This document shows positions 24,431-32,073 of a stretch of DNA of 64,000 nucleotides, in pieces. A program made the translations under genes and the position numbers. The DNA is from an uncultured Eubacterium sp. Lineage in GTDB: Bacteria > Bacillota > Clostridia > Peptostreptococcales > Anaerovoracaceae. Positions within the stretch are counted from its first letter, which is position 1. Every line of letters begins with the position of its first letter. The notes under the pieces were generated by a model, which saw only the letters and a program-made list of their open reading frames with translations, ran no database searches and had not been told where the DNA came from. The stretch is taken from assembly GCA_900543485.1 (NCBI GenBank), contig UQRM01000003.1:62001-126000 (forward strand). Reading direction: 5' to 3'.

Positions 24431-27430
24431 ATGTCAGGTAATATGTATGCCAAAAACATAAGAAGGACCATATGGGGCAGTATGGGCAGATACATAGCCA
24501 TACTGGCCATAATCGCGCTGGGAGTGGGATTTTTCGCCGGAGTAAAGAACACCAAAGGGTCCATGATGCTCACCTGCGACGAATATGTCAACGAGTTTGC
24601 CCTCTACGATTTCAGACTGGTGTCCACTTACGGATTCAACGACGATGACGTGGCTGCCGTAGCTGCCGAAGAGAGCGTGGCTGACGCGGAAGGGGCCATA
24701 ACGGCCGATTTTTTCTCGGAGGACAGAGATGGGGATTCCATGATCATCAGAGCCCACTCCATAACAGAAAATATCAACAAGGTGGATCTGACGGCAGGAA
24801 GGATGCCCAAGGCCGATGACGAATGTGTCGTCGACGCCCACTTTTATACGAAGGACGATATCGGAAGCACGATAGTGGTGACCGATGAGAATGACGATAC
24901 GACGAAGGACGCCTTGTCGTACCGTGAATATAAGATAGTGGGCATAGCCCAGTCGCCGTATTATATGATGAAGACCGAGCGGGGCACCACGTCTATCGGT
25001 GACGGCACCGTAGACGCGTTTATTTATGCTCCACAGGGGGCGTTCACTTCCGAATATTTCACAGAGCTGTTGGTGACTTCGAAGGAACAGGGATTCGTTT
25101 TCAGCGATGAGTACTATGATAATACGGCCAGGACTGAAAGAGATGTGACGGACGCAGCGGAAAAGAGCGCCGAAAGCAGATATGACGATATCGTCAGCGA
25201 AGCTCAGGAGGAGATAGAGAGTGGCCAGCAGGAGCTGGACGACGGCAGGGCGACATTGGAGCAGGAGCGTCAGTCGACTTATGCCCGGCTGGCTGACGCC
25301 AAAGCCACACTTGATGAGAGCAGCGCTCAGATAAGCAGCGGCAGGCAGCAGCTGGAGAGTCAGAAAGCTTCTCTGACTTCACAGCGAGCCCAGGTGGCAG
25401 CGGCCATAGCTCAGATAGAGGCCCAGCTTGCCGCGCTGGAGCAGCAGGGCCAGTCCGGTGATACAGGTGACTTTGGCAGCGACAGCGGAGGAGCCGGGGA
25501 AGATCAGGGCTCGGAGCTGGAAGCGCAGCTGAGGGCACAGCTGGCTCAGCTGCAGGCCAGTCTGGCGCAGATAGACAGTGGGCTGGAGGAGATATCAGCG
25601 CAGGAAAATACGTTGGCCGTATCACAGCGCCAGGTACAGCAGGGATACAGCCAATACAGAGTCGGTATGGCACAGGCTGACAGCAGCTTCGCGGAGGCCG
25701 AGACACAGCTGGAGGAGGGTGAAGCGGAGCTGGAACAGGCAAGAAGCGAGCTTTCGGATCTGGCGGAGCCTGAGATATATGTATACGACAGGGAGGACAA
25801 TCTGGGGTTCGGCTCTTTTGAAAGTAACGCGGATATCGTTGACAGCATAGCTCAGGTGTTCCCGGTATTTTTCTTTCTCATAGCCGCACTGGTATGTTCA
25901 ACAACTATGTCAAGGATGATAGATGAGGAAAGGCCGCAGGTAGGGGCGTTCAGCGCGCTGGGCTACACTTCCGGTAAAATAATGTTCAAGTACATGATAT
26001 ATTCCGGTTCGGCGGCGTTCATAGGATGTGTAGCAGGGTTCCTGGCAGGCTCAAAGTATTTCCCGTATGCCATCTGGATAGCATATGGCATGATGTTCGG
26101 CTTCGCGGATCTGGAGTATTACTTCGACTGGCAGCTGGCGGCCATCTCGCTGGTGGTATCGCTGCTGTGCTCTACGGGGACCACATATCTGGCGTGCCGC
26201 GGCATGATGAAGCATATGCCGGCTGAGATACTGCGGCCTAAAGCGCCGAAGGCAGGAAAGCGCATATTCCTGGAAAGGATAGTTTTTTTGTGGAAACGGC
26301 TCAAGTTCCTTCATAAGGTGTCGGCGAGAAATATCTTCAGATACAAGAAGCGAATGATAATGATGATAGTAGGTATCGGAGGATGTACCTCCCTGGTCCT
26401 GGCCGGGTTTGGGATAAACGATTCGGTGGCGGGCATCGCGGAGCATCAGTATTCGCAGATAGAGAAATATCAGATGGCAGTTGCCTTCGACGGTTTCGAT
26501 GATAGCAGGAAGACGTCCTTTGAGACGGAATATCAGGAGGAGCTGTCCAATGTGGCTCAGCTGCAGCAGAGCTCCGTCAATGTGAAAGGCAGCGATGATG
26601 TGACAAAATCCTGCAGTCTGATGGTGTCGGACGATAATAACATCACGAAAGCCGTCAACTTCGCCGATGATGACGGGAACCGACTGGAATACCCGGGGCG
26701 GGGAGAAGCAATGATCAACAACAAGCTGGCGGATATGATAGGCGTGAAGACGGGAGACGAGATACAGGTGACATACGATGACACGAAGACCGTCACTCTG
26801 ACAGTTTCGGGGATATACAGGAATTACGTCTCCAATTATATATATATCAATGAGGAGACTTACGAGGAGGAAATGGGAAAGACCTATGAGCCTTATGTGA
26901 TGTTTGTCAGCTTTGATGATGGCGTTGACGTGCATGACATGGCGGAGCGGATAAACGGCTTCGACGGAGTCATCAGCATAACGGTAAATGAAGATATGAA
27001 GGCTTATGTGGACGATATGATGGTGAGCCTCAACTACATCATAATACTGGTGATAGGCTGTGCCGGAGCGCTGGCCTTCATAGTGCTGTTCAATCTGGGC
27101 AACATCAATATAACGGAGCGTGAACGGGAGATAGCCACCATAGAGGTGCTGGGCTTCTATCCGAGAGAGATGGGCTCATACGTGTTCAGGGAAAACTTCA
27201 TCCTGGTGCTGCTGGGCATCATCGCGGGCCTGCCTGCCGGATTCGCCCTCCACAGGTTCATCATGAGCAGGATAGTGGTGGACGCCGTGTCCTTCAACAA
27301 TGTGGTGGAGCCTGTCAGCTACCTCTTCACAGTGCTGGTGGTGCTGGGGTTCGCCGTCATAGTAGACGTGATCCTGAGGCGCAAGCTGAGACGGATAAAT
27401 ATGGCAGAGGCGTTGAAATCCGTGGAATAA
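24431..27430 (+). CDS. ABC transporter permease, FtsX-like, with long coiled-coil insert
   Basis: A 999-residue membrane protein. Layout: one N-terminal helix (about 12-32), an extracytoplasmic domain, a long Gln/Ala/Glu-rich coiled coil (about 249-437) interrupted by a Gly/Asp-rich loop, three helices (about 472-600), a second extracytoplasmic domain, and a C-terminal FtsX domain with three helices (from about 860). This is the two-FtsX-domain arrangement of large Gram-positive permeases. The coiled coil suggests a stalk reaching into or across the cell wall. The substrate is unknown; no dedicated sensor kinase is adjacent. Confidence 0.85.
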   Translation: MSGNMYAKNIRRTIWGSMGRYIAILAIIALGVGFFAGVKNTKGSMMLTCDEYVNEFALYDFRLVSTYGFNDDDVAAVAAEESVADAEGAITADFFSEDRDGDSMIIRAHSITENINKVDLTAGRMPKADDECVVDAHFYTKDDIGSTIVVTDENDDTTKDALSYREYKIVGIAQSPYYMMKTERGTTSIGDGTVDAFIYAPQGAFTSEYFTELLVTSKEQGFVFSDEYYDNTARTERDVTDAAEKSAESRYDDIVSEAQEEIESGQQELDDGRATLEQERQSTYARLADAKATLDESSAQISSGRQQLESQKASLTSQRAQVAAAIAQIEAQLAALEQQGQSGDTGDFGSDSGGAGEDQGSELEAQLRAQLAQLQASLAQIDSGLEEISAQENTLAVSQRQVQQGYSQYRVGMAQADSSFAEAETQLEEGEAELEQARSELSDLAEPEIYVYDREDNLGFGSFESNADIVDSIAQVFPVFFFLIAALVCSTTMSRMIDEERPQVGAFSALGYTSGKIMFKYMIYSGSAAFIGCVAGFLAGSKYFPYAIWIAYGMMFGFADLEYYFDWQLAAISLVVSLLCSTGTTYLACRGMMKHMPAEILRPKAPKAGKRIFLERIVFLWKRLKFLHKVSARNIFRYKKRMIMMIVGIGGCTSLVLAGFGINDSVAGIAEHQYSQIEKYQMAVAFDGFDDSRKTSFETEYQEELSNVAQLQQSSVNVKGSDDVTKSCSLMVSDDNNITKAVNFADDDGNRLEYPGRGEAMINNKLADMIGVKTGDEIQVTYDDTKTVTLTVSGIYRNYVSNYIYINEETYEEEMGKTYEPYVMFVSFDDGVDVHDMAERINGFDGVISITVNEDMKAYVDDMMVSLNYIIILVIGCAGALAFIVLFNLGNINITEREREIATIEVLGFYPREMGSYVFRENFILVLLGIIAGLPAGFALHRFIMSRIVVDAVSFNNVVEPVSYLFTVLVVLGFAVIVDVILRRKLRRINMAEALKSVE

Positions 27431-27519
27431 AGATGTTTCGTGGGGCGCACCGCTCCTGCGGCCGCAGGAGCGTGAGTGGAGGCATGAGAAATATATCAGG
27501 ATATGTTTTGGGAGGAATG

Positions 27520-28224
27520 ATGCTCAAGCTTGAGAAAAGGATACGATTCAACGAAGATGACTTTGACGAAAATGGAAATATCAGGGCTTCAAGCCTGCTC
27601 CACAGCTTTCAGGATATCGCGGCGGAGCACGCTGACATCCTGGGCGTAGGACGGGAGCACCTGATGGAAAGGGACTGGATATGGGTGCTTTCCAAGGTGA
27701 AGCTCAAAGTATACGGGTCTATAGAAGCTGATAAGGATTATGTGCTGACGACCTGCCCGAGACCGAAGAAGGGATTGATATTCCCAAGAGATTATTATCT
27801 GAGGGCCGCGATGGCCAGCGATACGGCTGTGCTCGCCGCAGGCATGAGCCAGTGGTGTATCATAAATTTCCTGACCAGGAAGCTGGAGCGAAACGACATC
27901 GATTTCCGGGGTCAGTGTATCGAGCAGGCGCCTTTCGAGGAAGGAATAGAGAAGATACGATGCTCCGCACCGCAGGATACAGGCAGTCATCTGGTGACGG
28001 AGGACGACTTGGACGTGAACCGTCACGTCAACAACTGCAGATATGCCGATATGGTGTCGGAGGTGCTGTCAGGCAGCCCGTACAGCCGGTTAATCATGAA
28101 CTTTTCGAAGGAGGCCAGACTGGGAGACGAGATATTTCTGTTCAAAGAAGAGCAGGAAGGCGGCACCGCAGTGATGGGAAAGCTGGAGGACGGGAGTACG
28201 GTATTCCAGGCCTTTGTGGGATGA
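27520..28224 (+). CDS. Acyl-ACP thioesterase
   Basis: A 234-residue double-hotdog thioesterase of the FatA/FatB-like bacterial family. The first hotdog has FQDIAAEHAD and WVLSKVKLKV; the second has the conserved DLDVNRHVNNCRYADMVSEVL, bearing the catalytic Asn/His. It releases free fatty acids from acyl-ACP. GGGAGG sits just ahead of tandem ATGs at 27517 and 27520, and the second has better spacing. It probably shares the transcript of the ABC genes, which could link fatty-acid release to membrane remodelling; that link is inference. Confidence 0.85.
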   Translation: MLKLEKRIRFNEDDFDENGNIRASSLLHSFQDIAAEHADILGVGREHLMERDWIWVLSKVKLKVYGSIEADKDYVLTTCPRPKKGLIFPRDYYLRAAMASDTAVLAAGMSQWCIINFLTRKLERNDIDFRGQCIEQAPFEEGIEKIRCSAPQDTGSHLVTEDDLDVNRHVNNCRYADMVSEVLSGSPYSRLIMNFSKEARLGDEIFLFKEEQEGGTAVMGKLEDGSTVFQAFVG

Positions 28225-28264
28225 AGGCAAGGAAAGCAGTGAAAATTGTCAAGGAGAAACAATT

Positions 28265-28462
28265 ATGAAAATAGGGATAGTGTGCGCCAGTGACGATGAG
28301 CTTGCCCCTTTTTTATCCGTGATGGATGATCGCGGGATCACTGATACGGCCGAACACAGTGGCATTGAGAATTTTGAAGAAAATTGTGTTGAAGCCTCGA
28401 CGATCGCAAAGGATATTGCGGTAGCTGTATTAAAAAAGTGCTGCGAATCACGTAAATCATAA
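28265..28462 (+). pseudogene. 5'-methylthioadenosine/SAH nucleosidase remnant (internal deletion)
   Basis: A good ribosome binding site (AAGGAG) precedes ATG 28265. The first 20 or so residues (MKIGIVCASDDELAPFLSVM) look like the start of the MTAN/Pfs family, and the last 30 (NFEENCVEASTIAKDIAVAVLKK) resemble its C-terminal helix. About 150 residues that carry the active site are missing, so the gene appears to have lost its middle. The 280 bases after it hold only weak hairpin-forming sequence around 28533-28580. Confidence 0.5.
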
Positions 28463-28744
28463 AAACAGCGGCGGGAAAAAGAACGTTAAAAAAACTGAAA
28501 TTTTTGATTAAATTATATTGTGAATGTAAAGTGTCCTTCTGGTCGGATAACCAAGGACTCGAATGGTGGTGGTTACCGATCCGCACTGGTGAAATACTTT
28601 TAAGGCAACATCGATTTTGTCTTGAGAATACATTTTAATTCAGCTCTTTTCGGAGCCCTTAGGGGGCAACTTTTTGTCCGCACCTCCCACTCGAGATTTT
28701 AAAGCGGCTCATCCCCTATCTTTGTCATTATTTTTCACAGTGCC

Positions 28745-29668
28745 CTATAGCATATCGACCTCGGAAACTTCCAACCCTGTCAGCTCCGCGATTTCTTCCG
28801 GGCTTATACCCCGAGCCTTCATCCTTGCGGCAATCTCTTTGGATCTTTCGATTTGGCCTTCTTGCCGTCCGATTTTGCGCCCTTTCTTTTCTCCGACCCG
28901 AAGGCCTTTCCTTTCGCCTTCCTTCAATCCGGCTTGTCTGCCTTTCTTTTCTCCCTCAGCCAATCCCTCTCGCTTTCCTTCATCATATCCGTCCTGCCTG
29001 TCCAAAAGCTTTTCTTCCCATGCGTTCATAAATTTCACCCCGATCTCTTCACTGGCCTTGATATCGGAAATCTTTTCATGGAGCCTGGCTATCCTCTCGC
29101 TTCCCGCTCTCTCTGCCGTCTCGTCAGTGGAGTGTTCGAAGTATTTCAGCAGGTCGATCAGCTCGTCGCTTACTCCCTCAGGATCGGTTCCCCTCGTGTT
29201 GAGGAATATCCTTGTCGCCCCGTCTTCAAGCCGGAGGTCCGGTACCTCCTGAAATTTCATGTTGAAGGTGTACCTGTACAGTCCCTTGCCAAACAGGTCG
29301 AAGGGCATTATCATGATCACGTACACATCGTTGAGAGGTTTGTAGCTGGTCGTTCCCGGAGGCAGCAGATTGCTGTCTATCAGACTGTTGTAGAGCCTGC
29401 TCCTCTTTGGCAGGTCCTTGGTGTTCCGCTTCTGGACTTCGGTATCGTAGATGACATCATCTATGTCCTTGGCCCAGACATCCAGCTTTACCTGCTTGCT
29501 CCACAGGAAGCTCCGCTGCTCCTTCTCCGCTTGAGGCAGATGTTTTAATATGACCTCCCTGCCCAGGATGATCTCCAAAATCAATTCCATCGTTTCAGGA
29601 TCCTCGATGGCCTCCGCAAACAGGAATCTGTCCAGCAGGTCGAGGTCCTTTAATTCCTTCTTTTCCAA
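28745..29668 (-). CDS. Rpn family PD-(D/E)XK nuclease (recombination-promoting/putative transposase)
   Basis: 307 residues. The N-terminal PD-(D/E)XK domain carries LDVWAKDIDDVIYDTEVQKR, matching the D...ExQ core of Rpn proteins, and the YNSLIDSNLL and YVIMIMPFD segments of that family. Residues about 220-280 form lysine/arginine/glycine-rich repeats of the type GxKKGxxxGxxEG, predicted as a charged helix, then a short helical end (ISPEEIAELTGLEVSEV). Rpn proteins nick DNA and promote recombination in E. coli; whether this one is mobile is unknown. It sits in a decayed stretch between two pseudogenes. Confidence 0.85.
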   Translation of the reverse strand: MEKKELKDLDLLDRFLFAEAIEDPETMELILEIILGREVILKHLPQAEKEQRSFLWSKQVKLDVWAKDIDDVIYDTEVQKRNTKDLPKRSRLYNSLIDSNLLPPGTTSYKPLNDVYVIMIMPFDLFGKGLYRYTFNMKFQEVPDLRLEDGATRIFLNTRGTDPEGVSDELIDLLKYFEHSTDETAERAGSERIARLHEKISDIKASEEIGVKFMNAWEEKLLDRQDGYDEGKREGLAEGEKKGRQAGLKEGERKGLRVGEKKGRKIGRQEGQIERSKEIAARMKARGISPEEIAELTGLEVSEVDML

Positions 29669-29959
29669 TTCCCATTTCCCCTTTCATTATATACTGGTAC
29701 CTTTGCTGCTGCAATATGGAATATATTACCATGACAATAACACACTGGCGATAATGTGTCAATAATTTACATGGAAAAATATAGAAAAATGTCGTTGGTA
29801 AAGCGGCAGGTGTTCCAGGCACCATCTTTTTAAGGAAAGGTCACTTGTATACGCTTCTTGATTATTTTCTCCCACTCATCCGATGTTCGCCATACCCCGA
29901 TCAGGTATAATGCCTTCGACTATTGTGCAACTCTTTGTAATGAGAGAAAATAGAAAATG

Positions 29960-30359
29960 ATGCAACAGCCATGCAGGTGGAACGGCTACCTGTACAGAGC
30001 GGGCCGTTTGTGCTGTCTGCGGTGAAAGATATGGAGATCTGATGGCCCATGAGCTGACTCTTACGGAAAGAGTGGAAGCCACCAGCACCACAGCCGGTAA
30101 GGAAGCATACTATACATGCGAAAACTGCGGGAGATATTTTGAGGATGCGGCAGGGTCCGTGGAGATTGCCAACCTTGATGAATACGGAGTTATCCCGGCA
30201 ACAGGGGTAACGGCCGGCGGCAAACAGGCAGCTGATACGAACGCTGCACAGACAGGTGACGACAGCAATATCAGTCTTTGGATCGTCGTCATGCTGGCTG
30301 CGGGCGCAGCCCTTACCGGCACGGTCCTTTACGGCAGAAAGAAAAGCTTCGGCAAGTGA
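29960..30359 (+). pseudogene. C-terminal fragment of a repeat-bearing cell-surface protein, frameshifted
   Basis: Two joined frames give ATCTER then AVCAVCGERYGDL, continuing into TCENCGRYFEDAAG. These are the cysteine-pair repeats common in large clostridial surface proteins. The frame changes by one base at a run of G near 29999-30003. The C-terminus has AQTGDDS, a hydrophobic helix (WIVVMLAAGAALTGTVLYG) and RKK, which is the shape of a sortase anchor but without a clear LPxTG. No start codon or signal peptide is present. It is a decayed 3' end. The 290 bases before it (29669-29959) show no gene. Confidence 0.6.
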
Positions 30360-30402
30360 TCCGTAATAATGCGTCATGTGGAATGAGCAACCGAGTAATA
30401 GA

Positions 30403-30446
30403 AAGAGGCTGGCCTCATCGTAAACTTTCGATGAGGCCAGCCTCTT
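30403..30446 (-). terminator. Terminator of glutamate dehydrogenase gene
   Basis: A perfect 18-bp stem (30403-30420 with 30429-30446) and an 8-base loop. The U-rich side is on the minus strand, 65 bases past the gdhA stop. Confidence 0.85.
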
Positions 30447-30510
30447 GATGTATAACGCGTTGCGCCCGGCGAGCGCACGCTTATTGATCTATTGATCCAA
30501 ATGCCCGTTT

Positions 30511-31857
30511 TTATACGAGACCCTGGTTCATCATAGCGTCAGCAACCTTCAGGAAGCCAGCGATGTTAGCTCCGGCAACCAGGTCATACTTTCCATAGTA
30601 TTCCTGAGAAGCATCGGCGCAAGCCTTATGTATACCAACCATGATGCCGTGGAGCTGCTCGTAAACCTGCTCAGCAGTGAATACAGTCTTTCCGGCGTTC
30701 TGGCCCATCTCGATGCAGGAGCATGCTACGCCGCCTGCGTTAGCAGCCTTGGAAGGTCCAACGATGATTCCGCCTTCCTGCATGATCTTGATGGCTTCGT
30801 TAGTTGAAGACATGTTGGATCCTTCGCAAACGAACTTAACGCCTCTGTCTACGAAGCTCTGAGCGTCTTCAGGCTGGATCTCGTTCTGAGTAGCGCAAGG
30901 GATGTAGAGGTCAGCTTCAACTTCCCAAGGCTTCTTGCCAGCAACGAACTTAGCGTTAGGGAATTTTTCAGCGTAAGGAGCGCAGACGTTCTTTCCGGAA
31001 GCTCTGAGTTCGAGGAGAGTTGCGATCTTTTCTTCAGTGTTGATGCCGTCAGGATCGTAGATGTATCCGTCAGGTCCGGAAATAGTAACCAACTTGGCGC
31101 CTAACTCTGTCAGCTTAGTGGCAGTACCCCATGATACGTTTCCGAATCCGGAGATAGCAACTGTCTTTCCTTTGATATCTTCGCCGTTGGCCTTGAGCAT
31201 TTCTTCTGCAAACCATACGATACCGAAGCCTGTAGCTTCAGTTCTTCCGAGGAGTCCGCCGTAAGTGAGGCCTTTTCCTGTGAGAACGCCTTCAAACTTG
31301 TTGACGATTCTCTTGTACTGTCCGAACAGATAGCCGATCTCTCTGCCGCCTACACCGATGTCTCCGGCAGGAACGTCTGTTGAAGGACCGATGTGTCTGT
31401 AAAGTTCTGTCATGAATGCCTGGCAGAATCTCATAACCTCAGCGTCAGACTTGCCGTTAGGATCGAAGTCCGAACCACCCTTACCACCGCCGATAGGCAG
31501 GCCGGTCAGGCTGTTCTTGAAGATCTGTTCGAATCCGAGGAACTTGATGATTCCAGGGTATACGTTCGGAGCAAATCTCAGACCGCCTTTGTAAGGTCCG
31601 ATAGCGCTGTTAAATTCGTATCTGTAGCCCTTGTTAACCTGTACTTTACCAGCATCGTCAACCCAAACTACTCTGAAAGTGATTCCTCTCTCAGGCTCTG
31701 TCAGTCTTTCGAGAAGAGCAGCTTCTTCGTATTCTGGATGCTTGTCGATAACAGGCTTCAGTGAAGTAAGTACTTCTTCTACTGTCTGGTGAAATTCCAC
31801 TTCGCCAGGATTCTTCTGCTTACAAAGCTCAATACATCTTTCAACATAATTTGACAT
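30511..31857 (-). CDS. gdhA: Glutamate dehydrogenase (NAD(P)-specific)
   Basis: A 448-residue hexameric-type glutamate dehydrogenase, interconverting glutamate and 2-oxoglutarate plus ammonia. Visible motifs are the substrate site GGLRFAPNVYPGIIKFLGFEQ, the catalytic lysine region GGGKGGSDFDP, TDVPAGDIGVGGREI, and the Rossmann loop ISGFGNVSWGTA. Coenzyme preference is not decided here. AGGAGAA lies 2 bases before ATG 31863 and 8 before ATG 31857, so the second is chosen. Codon use is more biased than in neighbours (many CTT, TCT and CCT-poor stretches), as expected for an abundant enzyme. Confidence 0.95.
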   Translation of the reverse strand: MSNYVERCIELCKQKNPGEVEFHQTVEEVLTSLKPVIDKHPEYEEAALLERLTEPERGITFRVVWVDDAGKVQVNKGYRYEFNSAIGPYKGGLRFAPNVYPGIIKFLGFEQIFKNSLTGLPIGGGKGGSDFDPNGKSDAEVMRFCQAFMTELYRHIGPSTDVPAGDIGVGGREIGYLFGQYKRIVNKFEGVLTGKGLTYGGLLGRTEATGFGIVWFAEEMLKANGEDIKGKTVAISGFGNVSWGTATKLTELGAKLVTISGPDGYIYDPDGINTEEKIATLLELRASGKNVCAPYAEKFPNAKFVAGKKPWEVEADLYIPCATQNEIQPEDAQSFVDRGVKFVCEGSNMSSTNEAIKIMQEGGIIVGPSKAANAGGVACSCIEMGQNAGKTVFTAEQVYEQLHGIMVGIHKACADASQEYYGKYDLVAGANIAGFLKVADAMMNQGLV

Positions 31858-31892
31858 TTTCATTTCTCCTCTTTAAAAAAAATTGCAAAGTT

Positions 31893-31909
31893 GGTAATGC
31901 CTTATTACC
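31893..31909 (-). promoter_or_regulatory. Palindrome at the gdhA transcription start
   Basis: GGTAAT (31893-31898), 5 bases, ATTACC (31904-31909). It sits just downstream of the gdhA -10 box, covering the predicted start point, where a repressor would block initiation. The binding protein is unknown. Confidence 0.4.
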
Positions 31910-31912
31910 TTA

Positions 31913-31941
31913 AATATATCACTTTGTTAAATTGCAGTCAA
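31913..31941 (-). promoter_or_regulatory. Promoter of gdhA
   Basis: On the minus strand: TTGACT (31941-31936), a 17-base spacer and TATATT (31918-31913) preceded by TGA. Confidence 0.75.
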
Positions 31942-32006
31942 TGGATTTTCAACGGATTCGCAGAAAATTGAAATTTTCTGATAATGAAAAATCGGGGGAA
32001 GTTGGT

Positions 32007-32035
32007 TTGTTGAATCACCGGCAGCATGATATAAT
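32007..32035 (+). promoter_or_regulatory. Promoter of the HD/nucleotidyltransferase cluster
   Basis: TTGTTG (32007-32012), a 17-base spacer and TATAAT (32030-32035) preceded by TGA. It is 38 bases before the TTG start of the large fusion gene and divergent from gdhA. Confidence 0.7.
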
Positions 32036-32073
32036 CGATACATAAGCTGCAGTCGCAAAACGGAGGGAATGGT

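Noticed and set aside
28533-28580. Attenuator or riboswitch after the mtnN remnant
   Set aside because: Imperfect complementary stretches (GGTCGGATAACCA with TGGTTACCGATCC) occur, but no downstream plus-strand gene or known riboswitch core is present.
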